Source: CAZWVR01 sp964637235
GTDB taxonomy: Bacteria > Bacteroidota > Bacteroidia > Bacteroidales > S143-33
Reading direction: 5' to 3'
DNA: 9,112 nucleotides
Assembly: GCA_964637235.1 (NCBI GenBank)
Contig: CAZWVR010000093.1
Coordinates: forward strand, 1-9,112
Of the stretch, positions 1-5,881 are shown piece after piece. A program made the position numbers and the translations under genes. The notes below the pieces were generated by a model, which did not search any database, was not told where the DNA came from, and saw only the letters and a program-made list of their open reading frames with translations. Each line of letters opens with the position of its first letter. The stretch's first letter is position 1.

Positions 1-102
1 TTACTTATAGAAAGTTAATTTTTTATAGAGCTAAAAACTATTCAAATGTTGTTAATAAAACTTAGTTTTTATAAAACTCAATAAAAATTAAATATTAACT
101 TT

Positions 103-110
103 TATTTTTG
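103..110 (+). promoter_or_regulatory. Possible -7 promoter element (TATTTTTG)
   Basis: TATTTTTG fits the Bacteroidota -7 consensus TAnnTTTG and ends 14 bases before the ATG at 125. I see no clear TTTG -33 element about 20 bases upstream, and the region is so AT-rich that a chance match is quite possible. No Shine-Dalgarno sequence precedes the ATG. The rest of 1-124 shows no gene or structure that I can support. Confidence 0.3.
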
Positions 111-124
111 TAAAAAATGCTGCT

Positions 125-752
125 ATGAAAAAAGTAATTTTTACCTTTTTTGCGGTGTTGAGTGTATATATTTCATTGGCTCAAAGTAATTTTATAACTC
201 TTTTAGCAGGAGTTAGTTTTTATCACGGCGATTATAATAAAAATATATCATTTTTAAGTCCATCTTATGCTTTTGGTTTTGGAAAAACAGATATGATAGG
301 AGAAAAAAACAAATTTACGTTGGTCTGCAAAATATGTGAATCTAAATATTGGAAATGATGCTGAAAATCTGCAAAATAATATTTTGGATTTTGGTGGAGT
401 ATTTGAGTTTTATTTTAATAAAGCCCGGAAATATAGGCGTAGTAGCTTTATAGTTAGACCTTATATATTGGCAGGAGTAAAATTTCTGTATATTCCCAAA
501 GGTAAGCGTAATACTAATATGAGTTTGCCATTAGGTATAGGATTTAAATTTGTTGAGAGTAAAAATTTTTCCGCCAGTTTTGAATATAAATTGCATTATA
601 CAAATACAGATGAATTAGATTTACAAACTGATTATCAGCCAACAGGTAATTTTTTTTCGGCTACTAATGATTTATATAGTTTCGTTGGTATTGTTATAAA
701 TTTCAATATAAGAAAACGAAACAAATTTCAGAGTTGTCCTGCTTATTTTTGA
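125..752 (+). pseudogene. DUF6089-like outer-membrane beta-barrel protein gene, split by a frameshift
   Basis: Two overlapping reading frames look like one gene. The first part (125-358) starts with a signal peptide (MKK, hydrophobic stretch, likely cleavage SLA|QS after residue 19) and the motif GVSFYHGDYN, typical of small Bacteroidota barrel proteins. It then runs into a stop at 356-358. The second part is in the next frame, open from 300 to the stop at 750-752. It carries alternating barrel strands, the segment RPYILAGVKFLYIPKG and the ending CPAYF, both of which resemble the DUF6089 family. The frames overlap only at about 300-355, where a run of seven A (303-309) is the obvious slip point. 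Removing one A gives a continuous 208-residue protein reading GEKTNLRWSAKYVNLNIGN across the join. The GTG at 336 is therefore probably not a real start. The break could be a true mutation, a slippage or phase-variable site, or a base-calling error. Family assignment is from memory of motifs. Confidence 0.7.
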
Positions 753-779
753 TTATGAATTTTCATAATGTTTATGAAG

Positions 780-923
780 GGGCTGACTAAAAAATAGGAA
801 ATTGTTATTAACACAACACTTTGATTTTTATGCAATTATTTTAGTCCGAATAATTTAGAATAATAAAAATTTTATTTTCCCTAAATCGCCTTCTGAATAT
901 AACAGAGGGACTGTCCAAAAAAA
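780..923. repeat. Two IS-end-like motifs and a short inverted repeat, possible mobile-element remnant
   Basis: GGGCTGACTAAAAAATA at 780-796 and GGGACTGTCCAAAAAAAA near 907-924 resemble each other and the GRCTGTCYAAAAA type of end found on several Bacteroidota insertion sequences. They point the same way, so they are not the two ends of one element. GACTAAAA (785-792) also has a perfect inverted partner, TTTTAGTC (839-846), which would bound a segment of only about 60 bases. No transposase fragment is visible between or beside them. They may be solitary ends left by old insertions or chance in AT-rich DNA. Confidence 0.3.
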
Positions 924-1009
924 ATCAATTATGTTGTAATTTTTTATGAGATTTATAGAAAATTTTTATTGTAAGGAGAATAATACGGTAAAAAATTATA
1001 AGAAGATAA

Positions 1010-1041
1010 AAATGGGGGAGCCTTTTTAGACGCCCCCTTTT
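1010..1041 (-). terminator. Rho-independent terminator for the FadL-like gene
   Basis: On the minus strand GGGGG (1037-1033) pairs with CCCCC (1018-1014). After one mismatch three further pairs (G-C, T-G, C-G) close a six-base loop TAAAAA. The hairpin is followed by ATTTTTA. It lies about 50 bases after the stop codon of the outer-membrane protein gene. The same stem on the + strand is followed by TTTT but has an extra mismatch, so weak two-way termination is possible. Confidence 0.7.
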
Positions 1042-1087
1042 AGAATGTGATATAAAGTTTTTAGATTTTTTACTTTGCCCAAATAGT

Positions 1088-2539
1088 TTACCAATTCCAG
1101 CCTAAGGTAAAAATTAAGTTTGTATTATTGATTGATAATGAAGGAACAGGTTCATCAATATATCCGTCGTAGAAGCGATAAGATTTATTATATTTAGTTT
1201 TTACCATAGCGACATCAAAAAAGAATTGTTCAGTTCTTATACCTAAGCCGCCAGTATATAGAGTTCTTATTCCTATATTATCTGAGTTTTTTATGGGATA
1301 ATCATAATATGCATAACCACCTCGTAAATAAATAGCATTTAATCGTAGTTCTATTCCGCCTCTATAATTTGATACAGCTTTAAAATTATTGCTAATAGCT
1401 TCATTTTCAGTTTCGAAGGTGTAATCGTCGGCACGCATTCTCATTTGAGAATAATCTGCATATTCATATTCGAAATCCAGAGCCATAAATTTACCGATAA
1501 TTAGTCCTAATGCTCCGATAGCGCGCCATGGTGCAGTAGTTCTATATTTATAGACATTTAAAGAAGATTGTTCTTGGTAGTGCATGTTACCTTCATCATC
1601 AGGTGTTAACCAGTTTGAAGTTAAAGAAGTCTGATAGTTATCTGTCAAGTTATAAAAATAAGGAGAATGGATTGCGCCAGCCAGATGTATAAATTTTACT
1701 GGTTTGAGCATTATACCCATTTTTACGTTTATGCCAGATATTTCTACCCTGTTATAAGTGTTATAAGTGAAATTTGCCAGTTCAATAGAGTCTGGGAAAC
1801 CTTTTTCTGAATATTCACTATTGAAATTATATGTTCCATTTAAAAAACCTATTGTTAATCCTATTGACATTATATTTTTAAAGTTATATGCTCCGAAAAG
1901 GTCTGTTTCACCTTCTCCTCCTGTTTGGTATATTACGTCTTTTTGAGTTTCTCCATATTTAGGGTTATCTCCGAAATAAGCTCGTATTGGATTTGTATAT
2001 TTGATCGGGTTATCCAAGGTATCTATTAAATATGTATCATAGGCAAGTTTTGTGTCAAAAGGAGATAAACTCTCTGGGGGTGTACCTTGTGCGGCGTCTG
2101 TAAAATATTCTATCATAGAGCCTTTATTGTTCACTCCTTTAATTATTGCGGCCATATTGAAATTATTTAGTCGGTTATAAATTAGTCCGAATGCTATTTG
2201 GTCATTTTTTATAAGAACGCCTACTGTATTGAAATTGAATTTATAATTGAAATCTTCGTTTGAGTTTCCAGCGAAAAGACTCTTAGTTTTATTTACGGAG
2301 AAAGTAGGAGAAATGACAAATTCATTATTTTTCTTAAAAGCTAAACCTGCTGGGTTTGTTGCTGATACAGAAAGATCTGTACCCAAGCCGGAGAATGCGC
2401 CTCCCATTGCCATAGTTCTGGCTGTACCATAGTAAAATATTTGAGAATATTTTAATGCGTCTAATTCGTTTTGGGAGAATAGTGGATAAGTTATAAATCC
2501 AAAAATTAATGTTAGCAAAATAATTTTTTTCATATTCAT
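1088..2539 (-). CDS. FadL/OmpP1/TodX-like outer-membrane protein
   Basis: A 483-residue protein with a signal peptide (MNMKK, hydrophobic core, likely cleavage LFS|QN after residue 22), placing the mature protein in the outer membrane. Residues 38-57 (GTARTMAMGGAFSGLGTDLS) followed by NPAG at 62-65 match the N-terminal plug region of Bacteroidota members of the FadL/OmpP1 family, which carry hydrophobic compounds across the outer membrane. The rest alternates short polar and hydrophobic strands, as expected of a barrel, and ends with aromatic residues (GWNW). Length fits the family, roughly 400-520 residues. The substrate cannot be told from sequence; PorV of the type IX secretion system belongs to the same fold group, but I see nothing that singles this protein out as PorV. 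Two ATGs, at 2539 and 2533 (M1 and M3), both work as starts. It lies 80 bases after the lipoprotein gene on the same strand with no terminator between, so co-transcription is likely. The only upstream -7-like match (TTTATTTG, 2577-2570) has one mismatch. Confidence 0.85.
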   Translation of the reverse strand: MNMKKIILLTLIFGFITYPLFSQNELDALKYSQIFYYGTARTMAMGGAFSGLGTDLSVSATNPAGLAFKKNNEFVISPTFSVNKTKSLFAGNSNEDFNYKFNFNTVGVLIKNDQIAFGLIYNRLNNFNMAAIIKGVNNKGSMIEYFTDAAQGTPPESLSPFDTKLAYDTYLIDTLDNPIKYTNPIRAYFGDNPKYGETQKDVIYQTGGEGETDLFGAYNFKNIMSIGLTIGFLNGTYNFNSEYSEKGFPDSIELANFTYNTYNRVEISGINVKMGIMLKPVKFIHLAGAIHSPYFYNLTDNYQTSLTSNWLTPDDEGNMHYQEQSSLNVYKYRTTAPWRAIGALGLIIGKFMALDFEYEYADYSQMRMRADDYTFETENEAISNNFKAVSNYRGGIELRLNAIYLRGGYAYYDYPIKNSDNIGIRTLYTGGLGIRTEQFFFDVAMVKTKYNKSYRFYDGYIDEPVPSLSINNTNLIFTLGWNW

Positions 2540-2619
2540 TAAGTTTAATTTTTATCAGGTTAAAAAATGCAAATAAAGAGATAATTTTTTAGAGTTTATA
2601 TTTTAGTTTAAAGTATTTT

Positions 2620-3648
2620 TTAGCGATGTCTACCTCCGGACGATGAGCTGCTTGAACTTGAAGAGCCCCTACTACCAGATGACCAGCCGCTACTACGGCT
2701 TCCGAAATTATATGAACGTGAATAGCTTCTGGTAGTATTGTTATATGAATGAGAATTGCTAAAATTATAGCTTCTACTGTAATTTCTGCTGGAGTTGTTA
2801 TTGTATGAGTTTCTGTTGCTATGGAAGTTATAGGTACGAGAGTATCCTCTTGAAAAGTTGTTGGAGTATGTTCTATTTGTTGAGTAAGTTCTTGTACGGC
2901 TATATGAACGAGTTCTTTTGCTTATGGATGTTCTATTTTGTTGCGGATGTGTAGAAGTTCTTACATAAGTTCGGCTTCTATGTGGAGTTGGAGAATGAGT
3001 TTCTCCGATAGATAAATTTTTATGGTTTCCTTGATTATAAGTTCTAGTTCGAGTGTTTCCATAAGAGGAAATTACACTGCCTCGGTGTCCGTATGTCCAA
3101 TTTCTGTTATAATCATTGTATGCAAAATAGCCCCAATAGTTAGGAGCACCCCAGTAGGGAGAATAACTCCAATAGTATGGATAACCCCAATATCCGTCCC
3201 AATATCCATCCCAATATCCGTTCCAGTATCCGTATGAGTATCCATACCAGAAGCTACTACCGTAATATGGATAATACCATGAGTATCCCCAGTATGGTCT
3301 ATACCAGTTCCAAGTGTAATAGTCCCAATAGAAGTCGTCGTAATACCATGGGTCGTCGTATATAACTATTGCATGATGGAAGCGTCGTAATCTGGAGGCA
3401 TAGCTATCGTCGAATATTATGTAGTCAGGATAATCGTCATTGTCTGAATTTAGGGCGAGAGTGTCGTAGTTATCGTCGTTTTCTCCTGCTATAACTATTG
3501 TATCTTGTTTAACTTGTACGTTTTGGGGTTTTACTTTTTTATATACGATAGGTTTAGTATCGTATAGGTCATCATAGGTTGCGAAGTATGTTAAGGAGCA
3601 GGAGCTTAAAAGCATGATACCGAGAATAATTGTAATTAGTTTTTTCAT
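2620..3648 (-). CDS. Tyr/Trp-rich and Ser/Arg-rich low-complexity lipoprotein of unknown function
   Basis: A 342-residue protein of unknown function. Residues 1-17 form a lipoprotein signal with lipobox LSSC, so Cys17 should be lipidated and the protein anchored in the membrane. The mature part has three zones. About 45-100 is acidic, rich in D/N (for example ENDDNYD and FDDSY). About 100-180 is packed with Tyr, Trp and Gly, including WNGYWDGYWDGYWGY at 142-156. About 185-342 is basic and rich in Arg, Ser, Tyr, Thr and Asn, with YSR[ST]YNF three times (269-275, 290-296, 309-315) and a final Ser-rich tail (SSSSSSSSS then GGRHR). Similar aromatic-rich proteins occur in Bacteroidota and are sometimes mislabelled as vitellogenin-like. 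The residues just after Cys17 (SLTYF) do not match known surface-export signals such as SDDD or QKDD, although an acidic stretch follows (YDDLYD). No catalytic motif is visible. A structural, binding or envelope-associated role is inference. The next gene downstream encodes an outer-membrane channel and is probably co-transcribed. Confidence 0.75.
   Translation of the reverse strand: MKKLITIILGIMLLSSCSLTYFATYDDLYDTKPIVYKKVKPQNVQVKQDTIVIAGENDDNYDTLALNSDNDDYPDYIIFDDSYASRLRRFHHAIVIYDDPWYYDDFYWDYYTWNWYRPYWGYSWYYPYYGSSFWYGYSYGYWNGYWDGYWDGYWGYPYYWSYSPYWGAPNYWGYFAYNDYNRNWTYGHRGSVISSYGNTRTRTYNQGNHKNLSIGETHSPTPHRSRTYVRTSTHPQQNRTSISKRTRSYSRTRTYSTNRTYSNNFSRGYSRTYNFHSNRNSYNNNSSRNYSRSYNFSNSHSYNNTTRSYSRSYNFGSRSSGWSSGSRGSSSSSSSSSGGRHR
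3186..3245 (-). repeat. Five tandem 12-base units coding for GYWD/N repeats
   Basis: On the + strand five consecutive 12-base units read CCCAATATCCGT, CCCAATATCCAT, CCCAATATCCGT, TCCAGTATCCGT and ATGAGTATCCAT. The first three are almost identical and the last two progressively diverged. In the minus-strand gene each unit codes for a four-residue step of the Gly-Tyr-Trp-Asp/Asn tract. The near-identity at DNA level points to recent duplication. Because units are a multiple of three, gain or loss would keep the frame. Confidence 0.8.
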
Positions 3649-3717
3649 TTTATGAGTTTTTTAGGATTTTCTTTATAATAAATACGTTTCTATTTTTAGA
3701 AAAGTTGCAATTTTGGT

Positions 3718-3752
3718 CAAAATTAGTTATAATTTAAATTTTTTATAGCAAA
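3718..3752 (-). promoter_or_regulatory. Possible promoter of the lipoprotein / FadL-like operon, overlapped by a palindrome
   Basis: On the minus strand TTTG (3752-3749) lies 23 bases before TAATTTTG (3725-3718), which fits the Bacteroidota -7 consensus TAnnTTTG. The spacing is slightly longer than usual. Transcription would start near 3711, giving a leader of about 60 bases before the ATG at 3648. The -7 element sits inside a palindrome, AATTTTG-GT-CAAAATT (3709-3724). Confidence 0.4.
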
Positions 3753-4163
3753 TTAAAAGTATATAGAAATAACGATTTTTCTGCTTTTAGCATATCTACG
3801 GAATTCGCATAAATAAATACCTTGCCAAGTTCCTAAATTTAATTTATGTTTAGTTATTGGTATTGTTAGTGAAGTTCCGACGATAGTTGTTTTTATATGA
3901 GCTGGCATATCGTCGGCACCTTCTGCTGTATGTGTATAGAAATGTTGATTTTCAGGAGCTATAAAATCAAGGCTTTTGTCCATATCTCCTCTTACAGAGG
4001 GATCAGCATTCTCATTGATTGTTAATGCAGCAGAAGTGTGTTTAATAAATATGTGCATAATACCGGTCTCTGGGAGTTCACCTATAGCTGAGATTATCTT
4101 ATTTGTAATGAGATGACAGCCTTTTGGGAATGGAGGCAGAGTTATTTCTATTTGTTTTATCAT
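3753..4163 (-). CDS. yjbQ: YjbQ family protein (UPF0047, secondary thiamine-phosphate synthase type)
   Basis: A 136-residue protein, the normal length for the YjbQ/UPF0047 family. The conserved blocks are all present in order: HTSAALTINENAD at 42-54, HTAEGADDMPAHIK at 78-91 and LGTWQGIYLCEFR at 110-122. The conserved histidines at 42, 78 and 89 are likely to form the metal or active site. Family members can show weak thiamine-phosphate synthase activity or replace ThiE in the laboratory, but their main cellular role is not settled. No signal peptide, so cytoplasmic. The ATG at 4163 lies 12 bases after the kdsA stop codon, so this is the last gene of a hydrolase-kdsA-yjbQ operon. No terminator hairpin is evident after the stop, so some read-through into the lipoprotein gene is possible. 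Confidence 0.92.
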   Translation of the reverse strand: MIKQIEITLPPFPKGCHLITNKIISAIGELPETGIMHIFIKHTSAALTINENADPSVRGDMDKSLDFIAPENQHFYTHTAEGADDMPAHIKTTIVGTSLTIPITKHKLNLGTWQGIYLCEFRRYAKSRKIVISIYF

Positions 4164-4175
4164 TTTTTTTGTTTT

Positions 4176-4961
4176 TTAGTGTATTGCGTTCCAGACTTTT
4201 ATAGCTTTTTTAAGAATATTTTCAACTTTATCAAGTTGTAGTTGAGTAGCTGCGTCGCTGAGAGCATTAGGAGGATCAGGGTGTGTTTCCATAAATATAC
4301 CATCGGCGCCGGCGGCTATTGAGGCTAAGACCATAGTTTCTATAAATTCTGGTTTACCACCGGTAGTTTCGCTTATATTTGGTTTTTGTAGGGAGTGGGT
4401 ACAGTCGACTACTACTGGAACACCGATTTTTTTCATTATAGGTATTCCTGTAAAGTCTACTACTAAGTCATTGTATCCGAAGGTAGTTCCGCGTTCTGTT
4501 ATAATAACTTGTTTATTACCAGTAGAGAATACTTTTTCTACTGCATATTTAATGGAGTGAGGGGATAAGAATTGACCTTTTTTTATATTTACAGGTTTTC
4601 CTGTTTTACCTGCTGCAATTAGGAGGTCTGTTTGTCTGCTTAGGAATGCAGGTATTTGCAGGTAATCTACATATTTAGCCACCTCTTCGCATTCCCAGCT
4701 TTCATGTACGTCTGTTAGAACTGGGACGTTAAATTTTCTTTTGACTTCTTGTAATATTTTTAGGGCTTGTTTTTTTTCTAAACCTGTAAAAGAGCTTAGT
4801 TTTGTTCTATTTGCTTTTTTATATGAGGATTTGAAAATGAAAGGAATGCCTAATTTATCAGTGATTTTTTTAAGATGTTCAGCTACTTCAAAAGTAATTT
4901 TTTCATTTTCAACTACGCAGGGACCGGCTATTAGGAAAAACATGTTTTTATTGTTAATCAT
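4176..4961 (-). CDS. kdsA: 3-deoxy-8-phosphooctulonate synthase (KDO-8-phosphate synthase)
   Basis: A 261-residue cytoplasmic enzyme that joins phosphoenolpyruvate and D-arabinose 5-phosphate to make Kdo-8-phosphate, precursor of the Kdo sugar linking lipid A to the lipopolysaccharide core. Family motifs are intact: AGPCVVENE at 12-20, KSSYKKANR at 44-52, LQIPAFLSRQTDLL at 101-114, KKGQFLSP at 127-134, ERGTTFGYNDLVVDF at 156-170, DCTHS at 186-190 and METHPDP at 224-230. Cys15, His189, Glu225 and Asp236 occupy the places of the metal ligands known in Aquifex aeolicus (Cys11, His185, Glu222, Asp233). This therefore looks like the metal-dependent class rather than the Asn class of Escherichia coli. 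The ATG at 4961 overlaps the stop of the upstream hydrolase gene by 8 bases, suggesting coupled translation. A second ATG at 4943 (Met7) lies just after that stop and could also be used. Confidence 0.96.
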   Translation of the reverse strand: MINNKNMFFLIAGPCVVENEKITFEVAEHLKKITDKLGIPFIFKSSYKKANRTKLSSFTGLEKKQALKILQEVKRKFNVPVLTDVHESWECEEVAKYVDYLQIPAFLSRQTDLLIAAGKTGKPVNIKKGQFLSPHSIKYAVEKVFSTGNKQVIITERGTTFGYNDLVVDFTGIPIMKKIGVPVVVDCTHSLQKPNISETTGGKPEFIETMVLASIAAGADGIFMETHPDPPNALSDAATQLQLDKVENILKKAIKVWNAIH

Positions 4962-5733
4962 TTATTAAAGAGTTTATAAATTTGACAACTTCTGTTATTA
5001 CTGTATTAGTATGTTCAAAATGAGGGAAATGTTTGCAATTTTCTATTAGTAATGTTTTTGTTTTTGGATTTTTAGACTTTTCTTTGATAATATTTATCTG
5101 ATATTCAGTACCATATTCGTCATTTTTACCTTGAATTGAGAGTATAGGGGCATTTATTTGCGTGATTAGATTTTCCAGATTATCATCAAGGGCTTCTTTA
5201 CTGATCCATAAATCTGCCCAGTCGTAAAAGACTTTATCGGTTTTATCGCCGTGGTATTGGTATAATTTTTCTCTCAGGTTTCCATTTTCATATTGTTTAA
5301 TAGCTTCTTTGATGCCTTCTATTGTTTGGTCTTCTATTTTTATATGATGAGCTTCTGTAATGACAGCGAATACATTTTGCGGATATTTTGCTGCATACAT
5401 TAGGGCTAATGTTCCGCCGTCGCTATGGCCGAATAGAATGAGAGGATTGTTGATTTTGAGGGCGTCAATAAGTTTTTTAAGATTTTCTATGTCTTTTGCC
5501 CAGTGTTCAAGGGTCTTTTTTTCAATTAGTGGAGAGGATAATCCGTATCCGATTCTATCATAGACTAATGCAGGTAGATGTAATTTTAGACTTAAAAGAG
5601 AAGGGAAGTCTTTCCATTGTTTTACACTTCCTAAACCGTGATGTAAAAATACAAGGAATGGATTGGAAGCATTTGCAAAATCTGGGTTTAGAATTTCGTA
5701 GTAGATATTATTTTCTTCAATTCTAACAAACAT
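4954..5733 (-). CDS. Alpha/beta-fold hydrolase
   Basis: An alpha/beta hydrolase of about 259 residues from the ATG at 5733. Counting from a possible TTG start at 5772 gives 272 residues, and the numbers here use that longer form. The oxyanion-hole motif HHG is at 44-46, the nucleophile elbow GHSDGG at 115-120 with Ser117, the acid is probably Asp218 in GKNDEYGT, and the catalytic His lies in CKHFPHFEH (His248, 251 or 254). The pattern fits esterase- or lactonase-like members of the superfamily; the substrate cannot be deduced. No signal peptide, so cytoplasmic. I prefer the ATG because it begins directly at the first strand (MFVRIEENNIYYEIL), TTG starts are uncommon in this phylum, and the bases between TTG and ATG look like a promoter. 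It is the first gene of the operon with kdsA and yjbQ. Its stop overlaps kdsA by 8 bases. A role in envelope sugar metabolism would be guesswork. Confidence 0.87.
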   Translation of the reverse strand: MFVRIEENNIYYEILNPDFANASNPFLVFLHHGLGSVKQWKDFPSLLSLKLHLPALVYDRIGYGLSSPLIEKKTLEHWAKDIENLKKLIDALKINNPLILFGHSDGGTLALMYAAKYPQNVFAVITEAHHIKIEDQTIEGIKEAIKQYENGNLREKLYQYHGDKTDKVFYDWADLWISKEALDDNLENLITQINAPILSIQGKNDEYGTEYQINIIKEKSKNPKTKTLLIENCKHFPHFEHTNTVITEVVKFINSLIND

Positions 5734-5741
5734 TTTTTCTA

Positions 5742-5772
5742 CAAAGTTATAAAAATCATTTTTAGCTGACAA
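5742..5772 (-). promoter_or_regulatory. Possible promoter of the hydrolase-kdsA-yjbQ operon
   Basis: On the minus strand TTG (5772-5770) is followed after 20 bases by TAACTTTG (5749-5742), an exact fit to TAnnTTTG at normal Bacteroidota spacing. Transcription would begin only a few bases before the ATG at 5733, giving a very short leader. If real, it rules out the TTG at 5772 as the start codon. Nothing better is visible between here and the terminator at 5841. Confidence 0.4.
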
Positions 5773-5840
5773 CTTATTAACACATTAAAAATACGTTATT
5801 GTTAAATTAGGTTTGGAAAAAACTAATTGAAATAGGTAGG

Positions 5841-5872
5841 AAAAAAACGGGCGTACTTGATAAGCACGCCCG
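5841..5872 (-). terminator. Strong rho-independent terminator of the type IX-secreted protein gene
   Basis: On the minus strand an 11-base-pair stem begins with CGGGCGT (5872-5866) pairing with ACGCCCG (5854-5848), continues with one G-T wobble and three more pairs, and closes on a three-base loop ATC. Seven T follow directly (5847-5841). It starts about 10 bases after the stop codon of the large gene and separates it from the hydrolase operon. Confidence 0.93.
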
Positions 5873-5881
5873 AATGTGTAA

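Larger units (their letters stand above)
753..1087. other. Intergenic region between convergent genes
   Basis: This 335-base AT-rich gap lies between the + strand barrel gene and the minus-strand operons, so both transcription directions end here. I see no convincing gene. It holds two insertion-sequence-end-like motifs (about 780-795 and 906-923), a short inverted repeat and, at its right side, a G5/C5 terminator hairpin. Confidence 0.7.

Noticed and set aside
2625..2665. Serine tract of the lipoprotein as a slippage-prone, phase-variable site
   Set aside because: Its codons are mixed and there is no long mononucleotide or short tandem repeat.
3022..3365. Repetitive + strand frames with PISVPISIP-like and IRPNIHPN-like sequence
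   Set aside because: They are the antisense reading of the 12-base repeat in the lipoprotein gene, not separate repeat proteins.
4741..4968. Small + strand membrane-like frame opposite kdsA
   Set aside because: It is fully antisense to a conserved kdsA region and its hydrophobic look results from the complement of Lys- and Glu-rich codons.
5734..5772. TTG start giving a 272-residue hydrolase
   Set aside because: TTG starts are uncommon in this phylum, the ATG at 5733 fits the usual start of the fold, and the TTG matches a -33 promoter element. It is kept only as an alternative.
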